Shown here: positions 35,901 to 46,267 of the stretch, piece by piece
How the letters are laid out: every line of letters starts with the position of its first letter
Numbering within the stretch: position 1 is the first letter of the stretch
Origin: Membranipora membranacea
Lineage: Eukaryota > Bryozoa > Gymnolaemata > Cheilostomatida > Membraniporidae
DNA length: 60,000 bases
Assembly: GCA_914767715.1 (NCBI GenBank)
Contig: OU612073.1
Location: 2,110,001 to 2,170,000, forward strand
Direction: 5' to 3'
Notes under the pieces: generated by a model
Seen by the model: the letters and a program-made list of their open reading frames with translations, nothing else
Database searches by the model: none
What the model was told of the DNA's origin: nothing
Program-made: the position numbers and the translations under genes

Positions 35901-37326
35901 TGCAATAATAATAATAAAAAGAACTTACAAAAACAATAGTAATACAACTTTGTTGTATTCCTAATAATAAACCCTACTAAAGTAAAAGGAATACAACTTT
36001 GTTGTATTCCTAATAAACCCTACTAAAACAAAAGGAATACAACTTTGTTGTATTCCTAACTAGAAACGGTAAACATATTTGCAAGCAAATATAAAGGAAT
36101 ACAACCAATATATTTGAATATCGAGGTCATGTGACATCATAATTGATGATGTCATAAGACTCGGTATATGCCGAAACCCCCTTATCTTAAGTCTCAACTC
36201 AATCGCATGATGAGAACAGCTAATCGGCAGCAATTAACTCTCTATGGCGGCCATATTGGATTTCGGGTCACGTGACATCAAAATCGATGATGTCATAAGA
36301 TTCGGTATATGTCATATGTTTTAACTCAATCGCATGATAAGAACTGTTAATCGGCAGCCTCTTCCTGTTTATGGCGGCCATTTTGGATATCGGGTCATGT
36401 GACATTGAAATTGATGATGTCATAAGATTCGGTATAGGTCAAAACCCCCAAATCCCAAGTTTTAACTCAATCGCATGATAAGAACTTCCTGTAAATGGTG
36501 GCCATATTGGATTCGGGTCACATGACATCAAAAATGATGATGTCATAAGATTCGGTATGTGTCATTGCCCCTATATCCCAAGTTTTAACTCAATCACATT
36601 ATAAGAACTGCTAATTGGCAGCAATATACTGTTTATGGCGGCCATTTTGGATATCGGGTCATGTGACATAAAAATTGATGATGTCATAAGATTCGGTATA
36701 TGTCATAACCCCCACATCCCAAGTTTTAACTCAATCGCATGTTAAGAACTGTTTATCGCCAGCCACTTCCTGTTTATGGCGGCCATTTTGGATATCGGGT
36801 CATGTGAAATTGAAATTGATGATGTGATAAAATTCGGTATAGGTCAAAACCCCCAAATCCCGAGTTTTAACTCAATCGCATGATAAGAACTGTTAATTGG
36901 CAGCAGTTAACTGTTAATGGCGGCCATTTTGTATATCGGGTCATGTGACATAAAAATTGATTATGTCATAAGATTCGGTATATGTCATAACCCCCATATC
37001 CCAAGTTTTAACTCAATCGCATGATTCGTTCTCAAGATATGATCAATATAAAGGTCAAAACGTCCTCCACTAATTAGTCTAATTAGCGAATATTACATAA
37101 CAATTCAAAAATTCATTTAGTAATTTCTTAGCTAGACATATGGAACTATATTATGACAAAGTTCCATCAAATTCTGCTTGGTAGTTCTTGACTTATAGAA
37201 GCTCAAAAAGTGTTGCAATAATAATAATAAACCCTACTAAAACAAGAGGAATACAACTTTGTTGTATTCCTAATAATAAAAAGAACTTACAAAAACAGTA
37301 GTAATACAACTTTGTTGTATTCCTAA
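29985..37326. repeat. 7.3-kb higher-order tandem array
   Basis: Eight higher-order units start with AACTAGAAACGGTAA at 29,985, 30,808, 31,495, 32,275, 33,177, 34,168, 35,070 and 36,058 (periods 823, 687, 780, 902, 991, 902, 988; the last runs to about 37,326). Each has a leader with the palindrome ATATTTGCAAGCAAATAT; a run of 2-7 units of 141 bp (core GATGATGTCATAAGATTCGG ... ATGGCGGCCATTTTG ... GGTCATGTGACAT); a block beginning TTGTTCTCAAGATATCA; one or two related modules of about 160-190 bp, each containing TAGTTCTTGACTTATAGA or TGGTTCTTGACTTATAGA; and an AATAATAATAA tail with hairpins whose arms are GGAATACAAC and GTTGTATTCC. Units 4-7 are nearly identical, so homogenisation is recent; units 1-3 and 8 are diverged. 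No transposase or RT frame was seen. Confidence 0.92.
32275..36057. repeat. Homogenised core of the array (four near-identical units)
   Basis: Units of 902, 991, 902 and 988 bp match almost perfectly. The length differences of about 86-89 bp come from two extra hairpin repeats of the type GGAATACAACTTTGTTGT plus spacer CCTACTAAAA at about 34,070-34,165 and about 35,965-36,055. The alternating 902/990 pattern suggests a still larger two-unit period. Confidence 0.88.
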
Positions 37327-37386
37327 GTAGCCACAAATACATATTTTATTATGAATAGCAATGCATGATAACACTCCAATTTCGAA

Positions 37387-37672
37387 TGATGGGAAAGACA
37401 TGAAAAGAATCTGCCACAATTACTTCCGAAATCCTTACATAATCGACCCTTGGAACCATAGTGTACTGGAAATGGCATTAAAGTCAAATTCCGATTGTGA
37501 CGAATGACTTTTTGGACGCGAATATCCATACTCATTGACGGTGTGGCTGAATGGTTAGCGCTTGCACACAATGCCTTCAAAGGGATTGCACCCGGGGGAG
37601 ACCGGGTTCTAGTCCCGGCCAACTCCCCCCCCCCCCCGGCCGCGGCAGATTCTTTTCATGTTTTTCCCATCA
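37387..37672. mobile_element. Inverted-repeat element enclosing a tRNA-like segment
   Basis: The left arm around GACATGAAAAGAATCTGCC (37,387-37,415) faces the right arm GGCAGATTCTTTTCATGT (37,644-37,672). Between them, at about 37,537-37,622, lies a plus-strand tRNA-like segment with A-box TGGCTGAATGGTTAGCG, a CAA loop flanked by CAATGCC/GGATTG, and a perfect T-arm CCGGGTTCTAGTCCCGG. Just outside, ATCGACCC(T/A)TGGAACCATAGT occurs in direct orientation at 37,442 and 37,723. It is probably a MITE or SINE hybrid. Confidence 0.65.
37537..37622 (+). pseudogene. tRNA-Leu-like segment (anticodon CAA), class II shape
   Basis: D-arm, anticodon loop TTCAAAG, long variable region and a perfect T stem are visible. 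The acceptor arms (GACGGTG against CCAACTC) do not pair, so a functional tRNA is unlikely. The polymerase III internal promoter may still work. Confidence 0.5.
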
Positions 37673-37779
37673 TGGGAATGGTTAGAATCCACTGGATTCT
37701 AACCATTCGAGTGAACCACAAAATCGACCCATGGAACCATAGTATCAGAAGAATGATGTGTGTATTGCTAGCATAATGA

Positions 37780-39400
37780 ATTACGCTGTGCTTAACACTT
37801 TCCAGCTCCTATCTCATTTTTAACTTATGAATCCCTATGCTCAGTACCAAGATATGCACATATTTTGGTAACCTTCCATTTATCATAATAGTTAGAGGGG
37901 CTAACCAAACCCATGACCTCTAACGCATGCGCACTGTGCGATTGACACTCTTAACGTATGTCACCAACTCTTAAATCCATCTCATTTTTGATAGCACGCT
38001 TTCTGCATCAAACAATCGAAGCTAAAAAAATATAATCTATTTTAACCACAATTTCTAAATTGAAAGATTCATACCCGTTTGGGTTGACTAAATAAGCCAT
38101 CACAAAATTACAAATAAGATCTTTCCGAACCCACAGAGTCAGTATATTTTGGAGGCATGTGTCATGTGAGATTATAATAATGATAATAATAATCATAATA
38201 GCCATTCACATCATGGTTGCACTCGCTCGCCATGCACTTCTAGTAGCTTGACTCAGGAGGCTCTACTGGTCGTGGAGCAAGTCGATTGAATAGTATAAAA
38301 CTCAAACACTTTCTGGACGATCAGATGTTTGACAAAGGTGAAAAAACCTATATATACATGAAATTACAACTAAACTACACATGAATAAAAAATCTTGTTG
38401 AGATATTAATCCTTGAAATAAGATGGGAAACCAATCAAGACCATTTGTGCCTAAGACTTATTTCCACATTTGATGTTGAATGATGAGATTTCCTGCTAAA
38501 TTACTGAATTCGAATCATTTAATTCATGATCAGAAGATTTTGTAAAATGTAGTATAAACAATTTATAATCTTTGGTAATCACAGTATTAGGCTACCAGTA
38601 GCAGATTATAATAATTGTACATGTTGCATTTGGGACATAGGATCATTGTGCCTCATACATCGATTGAATTGAAAGCTTGTTATAGAAGAGGCTTTGCTTA
38701 GACAAAGAGAGTATATCAAAGGCTAAGGTCTCTGGTGTATTGCGCAATCGTAAGCACACATCAGGCATACTTTCAAAAAATAGATATACATGTTACATTT
38801 TGCTTGCATGCAACTTATAATGATGCAAAAATCGGCATATCTGGACAGCCCTATTCTGAATACCCAAAAGAAATTTGGAAGTAATCGGACTATTGGAAAA
38901 AGGCGTGCGATACATTGCTTTGTTAGTAACGGCTGTTTTTTGTAGATTTCTTTGAGAAATAATATTTTTTTAAATATTATTGTGGCTCATTGGGTTTATA
39001 TTGGTATAAAACATAATTATACGTGGGTTTAGTTCACCCATGATAAATACACTTTCCTAGAGTGAAGTTCAAAGTTTGGTCAGGAGGAGATAATCACCAA
39101 AATCAGCCAATAATTTTAATGAACTGAGTTGGAATGGTGCATTTTAGTAGATATCGTTACAATATATAAACTGCCTCTGCTACACATCTACACATCTAAC
39201 TAGAGGCTTGTATATATAGTAATCATGCGTTTTCTTGACAGAAAAATTATATGCAATAAGTATTTATGTATGTATTTTATTTTAATTACGATTTATTAGA
39301 TTTAATATCGATAAGAAGGGGTGTGTTTTACTCATAGTGATTCAGTCCACAGTGGATATTGACTAGTAGGCCCATTAGACCATTGGACCACCACTGGTGT
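37780..39400. other. Intergenic stretch, nothing recognised
   Basis: AT-rich, with no splice-supported frames. Small trinucleotide runs (ATAATAATC at about 38,173-38,200) are the only simple structure seen. Confidence 0.35.
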
Positions 39401-39448
39401 CAGGCAAGGCATTGCTGTTTGCTAAGTCAGGCAAGGCATTGAGTCATA

Positions 39449-39877
39449 CAATAGGCAAAAGCGCGACCTGTTCCACTGTAATAAAATTGATAATTTATAA
39501 TCATTGTAAAATCCCATACGCAGTTGAAAGTTACTGCGTATGGGATTTTACACTGATTATTAATAATCAATTTTATTACAGTGGAACAGGTCGCCCTGTT
39601 TATGACAAAACAGAGGGTGGGCTGCCCCTAAAGAGGGACGCAAGTTGCCCGGAGTCCTCGTACTGAGAGTGTGATACATCCTAGTAAACTAGAATGCATC
39701 CTAGAGGTGAGGCCATGGTGGACCTCCTAATCGTAAGTGTGCAGCAAGCTGCCAGAAACTGAAACAGGCACTAATCAGCCATTGTCCATGACACTTTGAT
39801 CTTAGCCAATAGGCCGAGAAGCAAAGTTTCTGTCTGAGGGAAGGTCTGAGTGGAACAGGTCACGCTTTTGCCTAATG
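39449..39877. mobile_element. Nested foldback element with a 132-bp hairpin
   Basis: The outer arms CAATAGGCAAAAGCGCGACC (39,449) and its reverse complement (39,851-39,877) bound the element. Inside, 39,463-39,594 forms a nearly perfect hairpin with 62-bp arms and an 8-base loop centred on CGCAGTTGAAAGTTACTGCG. GGAACAGGTCGC thus occurs at three arm ends. There is no coding capacity. The structure fits a MITE that has lost or duplicated one arm. Confidence 0.7.
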
Positions 39878-40140
39878 TGTAACACCTATATTGTGGGGGA
39901 ATACAAGCTGGCTCAACTTATATTATTAAGAACATTAAGTGGTGTTTAATGCAGGTAATTAAAACCCTGGCTGTATATTAACCTATTATAAAACACTGAC
40001 ATGTATTAATGTTTCAAAGTTAGTGAATAATGGTTTATATAAATATTTATATTGCACTGTTGGGTTGGCACAAGGATCTACCAAACGTTAGCAGCTTACC
40101 AGGGGAGATAAATGCAAGTTATGTATACAAATTCAACAGC

Positions 40141-40660
40141 TACGCAGTAATAAACGCATCATTCCCACGCAGTTTAGAGACTAGATTTGATTTTAAGAAA
40201 ATGGAATAAATCAGTGCAAAATAGAATTGCACACAATTTGGAGCCACTCGGAGTGTTAGCAAACAAATTGCAAAGCATTTTATCCCATATGATGCCAGTA
40301 TTCTTGCAAATTACTCTCCAGTAAAGTAGCTGTAGTTACTGCGCAATTACCAAATTGGAAAAAACTATGTTGCTTTGTATGCACCATTTATGCCTCTACG
40401 CAGTCATAAACACATCATTCCCATGCAGTTTAGAGACTAGATTTGATTTTAAGAAAATGGAATAAAACTGTGCAAAATAGAATTGCACACAATTTGGAGC
40501 CACACAGAGTGTTCGCAAACAAATTGCTAAGCATTTTAACCCATATGATGCCAAAAGTATTCTTGCAATTTACTCTAAAGTAAAGTAGCTGTAGTTACTG
40601 CGCAGTTACCATATTGGAAAAAACTGTGTTGCTTTTTATGCACCGTTTATGCCTCTACAA
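40141..40660. repeat. Two tandem copies of a 256-bp sequence
   Basis: TACGCAGT starts both copies (40,141 and 40,397). TTTAGAGACTAGATTTGATT, AATTGCACACAATTTGGAGC, GTAAAGTAGCTGTAGTTACT and TATGCACC follow in each. Divergence is a few per cent. It lies next to the dispersed repeat at 40,735. Confidence 0.75.
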
Positions 40661-40734
40661 GATATTGAATGTTAAACGTGTACCATGCAACACAGAAACA
40701 ATCCAATTGCGACATTGGAAACATGTTGCCGCAT

Positions 40735-41150
40735 ACAATGCATACATGACAAGTTGGTAGACCCAGAAATCAAGAGATCTCCGCGGACGAACTCCCGACC
40801 CGGAGTACCACTCTGCGTGTCCAGCAGTGAAGGTGTAATTTGGCCCTTGTTGTCATTTATTTTGAGCCTAAACTAGAGCGTTTGTATTATGAAATGCGTA
40901 ATTTTACCTGATTTTACAAATTATATTGTTGCACTTCATACGAACGAGGAGAGATAATATGTTAATAGGCAATTATACATAGGTATATGTACTGTGGGGG
41001 TAGGAAAACATAGTTTTTCTTGCAAAAAGTCGTCTGGGTGAAGAAAGCTGAAAAAAGGGAGGAAAAAGGGAGATAGTGAGGAGGTGGAAAATACCCCTAA
41101 AAACTGGGAGGCTCCCTACCAAAAAGGGAGACTTGTCAGGTATGATACAA
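40735..41150. repeat. Dispersed repeat, copy 2
   Basis: Partner of 27,040-27,480 in the same orientation (see that entry). The reverse-transcriptase remnant next to copy 1 is missing here, so similarity ends near GACTTGTCAGGTATGA. Confidence 0.7.
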
Positions 41151-41443
41151 TGTGCCCGCTGGGAACCCTCCAATGTAATCAAGGACTTTACTGAAAAATA
41201 TGGTGGTTCTATATTATTAAAGAGTAATATGTCATTGATCTATAATGACTTAGTACTCTTTTATTACAAAATCTATGATAGTTACTGTATGTTTACCAAT
41301 GAAATGAATGATGGGGTAATGTATACTTGTCTAACATAGGTTTTGTTGCATAGATCTGTTGTAAGAGAGATCTAAAACACACAACCAACAAATGGAGGCA
41401 AGGCACATATATAAGGGTGTTACCTCTTGGTCACTCCACATCT

Positions 41444-42338
41444 TCAACTTCTTCTTAGCCTGGCAGCAACATCTACCCTACAGCAATGAATGTATCATCC
41501 ATAGTACTAGACAGTAAGAACAGTACAACAGTATAAAAGGGGGCGTTTAAACAGGAAATGAAGAAATATAAAAACTGGAATACCTTCAACCTTCAATACC
41601 TTCAACCCTGCTTCAACTTGAATTTTTCTCACTGTAGTGATAGAACATCACGTGATTGTGTATGAGGTCATCACAAGAAGGTGAAGGACAAATACGGAAG
41701 GAAGGCAGTCTATGTGCAGAGCCTGAAGGTGCAACTTGTAACTGGAGATTACCTGAGAAGTACAGCTGAACTAGGATCAAGCCTACTCTTACTAAGGTAA
41801 TACCATTACTCACATAGTACTCTACACTCACTGTTATGAGATTAGATGAGTTGTTCCCTCCCAGAAAATAAGTGCACAACTCCGATAAATTTTTAAAGCC
41901 TTTTCACACTAATTCGCCATCTATAATGACAAACTCTGTGACACGGCAGTTTTCAAGCAGTAGTTTCTCTTGATTTCATACTCGCTATGGCTTTATGTCA
42001 TGCGACTGACCATACAAACCTATTATCGTCAGTTATACAGTATATAGATATACATTTATACAGTATACTTATAGTGCAATCACCATGGACCACCTACAGG
42101 AAGGCAGATAAGGAGGTATCACCGATAGATAATTAGTAGCTGACATCAGATTCAATATATTGGGATTATTTATGGGAGGTGAGAAGGTATCAAAATGATT
42201 ATGCTGTAAATTTTAGGGCTCACAGTTGGAAGGAGTATTCCCTGACATCAGTGTTGATGTGACACCTAGTAGCTCTTTACCTGGTGTTGTGCTCGGAGTG
42301 GTATGGAAGGAACCTGTTCCTGTCGACTGCTGCGTCAT
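41444..42338 (-). CDS. Possible small three-exon gene, unrecognised
   Basis: Exon 42,281-42,338 begins with ATG (MTQQSTGTGSFHTTPSTTP, acceptor cattacag, donor CCAG|gtaaag). Exon 41,753-41,830 continues in phase (VSVEYYVSNGITLVRVGLIL...). A terminal segment 41,444-41,472 would end in TGA, giving about 64 residues. An alternative acceptor gives GRCCCQAKKKLKMWSDQE (41,424-41,477), which does not match in phase. No family is recognised; it may be part of a larger minus-strand gene or noise. Confidence 0.25.
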
Positions 42339-42339
42339 C

Positions 42340-44030
42340 TGTAATGATTCTAGGAAATAGACATCTATTGATATTGTATAGTATTCGATAGTGCACGGTA
42401 AACAGCCGTAAGTAGAGTCCCTTTCTCGATCTTGTCTTTTTTTTTATTGTTTTGCTTTTCGTGTTTCTATTTGTAGCGTCCTACAGTCTACTTTTCGTTT
42501 TGGTTTCTTAAGGATCCATAATATGGTGTGTTAAATATACAAGGTATAATATGATCCCTCGGTATGAAATATGATGGTAGTAGTCTGTATTATCTGTTTG
42601 CTGCTATATGCATACTAGCCAACCTGTAACTTATGTGTCTGACTGGTTTCTGGCTGAGTCGTGGTACTTATGCCTTTATATTCCAACTTCATCTGAAATG
42701 GGAGTCCTTAACCTTATACGAGGTAGGGCAACTCAAAAGTAACATTTGATGTCTAACAGAATTAGGCTAATTATTCAATATAACAACAACAACAAACTGT
42801 CTGATCTCTTGCAATTTAGTTTTAACAGCTTGGGAGTTGTCCTGACCCATTCTGCTTGCAGGATAGCCTTGTGACATAGTCTATGTCTCAACAGTTCGCA
42901 CATGCGCAGACTGGTCCTGACCTATCATATTCCATACTGCTTGCAGATCGACTCTGTGATACGAGTTCGGGCCTGTTCAGAACTATAATTTAGGAACTCA
43001 AGCACATTTGAATTAGTTCAGTCGCCACGGTGCAAAGATAACCAACCTGAATTGATTGGTGCACCTGCGCAAAGTGATCAAATTCTTGGAAGCTGTATAA
43101 AGGTAGATAACTTGCCCGCTACATTTAGATTATGCATTCCAATGAATAGTACTGGAGCTCTGCACCGGTCACCCACTTGAAGGTTCTTTTTTACCATGGA
43201 TCCTCGGCAATGAAAAACAAATATTTTTTGATAGGCAAAATAATGTTCTAGTTCTTTTCCAAGGACAATACTGATCAAATGAATACTTTTGAACTAAATA
43301 TCAGTAGCATTGTTCTGGTTTATTTCTTCTATTGGAAGGGTTGAGGAAGCTGCCTCTCTTTCTCAAACCAAATCCTTACTCTAGTCAAGGAGTTAAAGAC
43401 TTAAACTCCAGTCCTTGCTCTATTCTAGTTTAACTCATTGTAAATGTATTGTAACTGTTCATTCATGCAATGAACTACATTGATTCATGTACCACAGGTT
43501 CACTACCCACTCTACGACTCTGAGGGTAAAATCAGGATGTCTGTCTCTGTTTGGGCTTTATTTTTTTTAATTAATTGGGATATATCGGTGAGTAAGTGCT
43601 GAGTAAGGATGGTCACACATTGCAGCCTAGGCTTATCAATTCATTTGGCTAAACTAATGATCAAATTCTCCTTTACAATGTTTACAAATCACGATTGTGG
43701 TGGTTATGTGCTCTTGAGGCCTACAGTACCCTTGATTTACCTATAATAGTAGTTATCTCATTGATACCTGAGACTTGCAAGCATGTGTTTTGTGCGGCGT
43801 GAATGGAGGAGCTGTTTTGAACCACTAGTAGTACAATGTATGTACTAGTAATTGGATGTACCAGCTGGTGAGACTGACTGGGTCCAAGTGAGCGGGTTAT
43901 AACAAAGCTTTTCTGATCCGCAGGTTAGGCCTGGGTTCAATCAAGGACATTGAACAGATCTCATTCTCAGATATTTCTGTAACCAGTATGCACCATTATT
44001 AGAAAATTTGACCAGGAACTTGTCTTGAAT
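42340..44030. other. Intergenic stretch, little recognised
   Basis: No splice-supported frame. A degenerate B-box-like GGGTTCAATC occurs at about 43,932, but no matching A-box could be placed. Confidence 0.3.
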
Positions 44031-44040
44031 GATTGGGATC

Positions 44041-44393
44041 ATAGGACTGCTGCAGTTCCTGATTTTGGGCTTGGTGTGGGTGGGGGTGGGAAGGATGGAA
44101 GCTCTATTTGCTTTGCAGTTGACAGTTTGGAGTGAACATAACTTTTAACTGCCAAAGATGGATCATTTATCATACCCGAAACACTTTCTTATTGGTTAGA
44201 ACATATTGTTGTGATGTTGCTTTGAAATGAGTCAATATGACCAAACCAATCAGAAAGTGTTTCGGGTATGATAAATGATCCATCTTTGGCAGTTAAAAGT
44301 TATGTTCACTCCAAACAGTCAACTGCAAAGCAAATAGAGCTTCCCACCCCCCACCCACACCAAGCCCAAAATTAGGAACTGCAACAGTCCTAT
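44041..44393. mobile_element. Foldback MITE with about 8-bp target duplication
   Basis: ATAGGACTGCTGCAGTTCCT at the left faces AGGAACTGCAACAGTCCTAT at the right. The arms stay complementary for about 150 bp (TTTTAACTGCCAAAGATGGA against its complement, and ATCATACCCGAAACACTTTC likewise) around a roughly 40-bp centre. The flanks GATTGGGA and GATTGGGG suggest an 8-bp target duplication, as for hAT-type elements. It has no coding capacity. Confidence 0.8.
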
Positions 44394-44939
44394 GATTGGG
44401 GTGGGAATTACTAGAATAGAAAAAGGCCTACTTTGTCAGTTCAACAGTTGTGATTCTATTTATCCACCTCCACATGACTTATCTGTGTGTACATTCCTGT
44501 CTGTAGATGAGATTTAAAAATTCTGGTCCTAAATCAAACCATTTGTGCATCTTGAGCAAAGTTACAGCGGACAGTGAGAGGGCATACATACTACCGAAAG
44601 ACCTCAAAAATATAAAGTCAGACAGGTCTGCAGTAGTTATGCAACATTTTTACACTGAAAAAATTTAGCACTTCTGTGTAAAAAATTATGTATCATTCAT
44701 TTTAGACATTGCCCCCCCCCCCCTTCTAGTCTATGAGGTATCAAAACCTAGTGCTGTACCAACCTTATACGCTACCACGTCTTTCTGTAGATTAGAACAA
44801 CCATCAGGCCGAGAAAAATTTGTGTGTGTTTATCTATGCAATGAATCAAATGTATCGTCTATTTTCAGCACCTATGCAGAAGCTTTGGTGCAGCTTGATG
44901 TGATGGCGATGTTATTGCCGTGCTGTTATTTCCGCTAAT

Positions 44940-46228
44940 ATGACGGTAGCTGTTCAAATCTTAGAGAGTGTGTCATTATCGCTGGTCAGAGAGTTTCTGA
45001 AACGAAAGGTGAGCCTAAAATCAGTATTAAAATGAGTTTTAACAGCTGCAAAATGAAATACAGGAATATATAACAGGAATTAACATCTTAACATCTGTAC
45101 AGCGTAAATAACCGACTTGCTGTAATGGACGGATGGGGCGAGACATTTTTGAGGACAGTTGCTGATTCTGATGACCGATAAGTCACTTCTGTGTTTCTCA
45201 TATCGGGTAACCTTGTTTTACTATCCTGTCTTTCCATGACTTTGTTGTTATCGCTACGAAATCAACAAAGTCATTCAAAGCGGCCATCAGTATGTCATAC
45301 CCACGATTGCCATAAGATTCGGTTTTCTAAGATGCATGTTACTTACTTGCTTGCTTACTTACTTTCTTACTTACTTACCCACTCACTCATTTACTCATTT
45401 ACTTAGCTACTCACTTACTTACTTACCTACCTACCCACTTACTAACTTACCTACTCACTTACCAACCTACCTACTCACTTACCAACCTACCTACCCACTT
45501 ACTTACCTTCTCACTTTCTTACCTACTCACTTACCTGCCTACCTACCTACTTACTTACTGACTTGTTGCCAGGGCTTGTCCTCCACATACCATGAGCTGG
45601 ATAAGGAGTATCCTCGAGATGAGAGAAGCATCACTAACAGAACAGAGCTAGCTCGTATTCTACATATGGAGCGACTGCTCAAGCGTAACAAAGTAAGTCA
45701 CATTATATCTTACTCAATTGTAAAGTAAGTCACTTGGGCCAGGTTCTACACATCACCTAACTTCCCCTAGACGGCCACTGAGGATGAGCATATCCAAAAC
45801 CAGCTGTATACCATATCTAGGCCCACTCTATCAGCTTCAGGTTAAGTAGGCTAAGGCATCACACATATATCTGTTCCAATTATTATAATTTGCTGGGTAG
45901 TGGAGGGCAGGAATATCTACGTTTTCAATCATGTTTAGCCGCGCGATGAAAACTACAAACCTATCTTCATGTAAGGATGAGTAAGTATTTTAAACATGAC
46001 TGTCTGTTAATGGCATGAGTTTTTTAAAGTTATTTAAACGGACAGTTTTCTGAGCCCCGATTTGAGCTTATGTTCGGAGTTGTCCTCTACAGTTGGGCAC
46101 TCTTTAACCCCCACAGCATAGGAAAAACAGTTGAAATTGGTGTATCTTGGAAAGTCTTATAATAGGATAAAATCTATGCAATGTATATATATATATATTG
46201 CATTGATTTATATGTATGTATTGCATTG

Positions 46229-46267
<39 letters not shown>

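Noticed and set aside
29985-37326. Helitron tandem array (hairpin followed by CTAG)
   Set aside because: The hairpin plus CTAG looked like a Helitron 3' end, but CTAG is followed by AAACGG rather than T, no TC 5' start was found, and no Rep/helicase is present.
29985-37326. CRISPR-like array
   Set aside because: Units are 141 bp and longer with no short repeat and unique-spacer alternation, and the context is eukaryotic.
37537-37622. Functional tRNA-Leu(CAA) gene
   Set aside because: The T-arm is perfect but the acceptor stem does not pair, and the segment sits inside an inverted-repeat element.
41424-41477. Exon encoding GRCCCQAKKKLKMWSDQE
   Set aside because: It has splice signals, but its phase conflicts with the upstream exon at 41,753-41,830.
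43900-43945. B-box-like GGGTTCAATC
   Set aside because: No matching A-box or stems; likely chance or a very old relic.
45336-45728. 130-residue open frame through the CTTA repeat, fused to MINDY-4-like exon 2
   Set aside because: The first two thirds are translated microsatellite. Exon 2 begins at 45,573 after a good acceptor, in the frame that continues exon 1.
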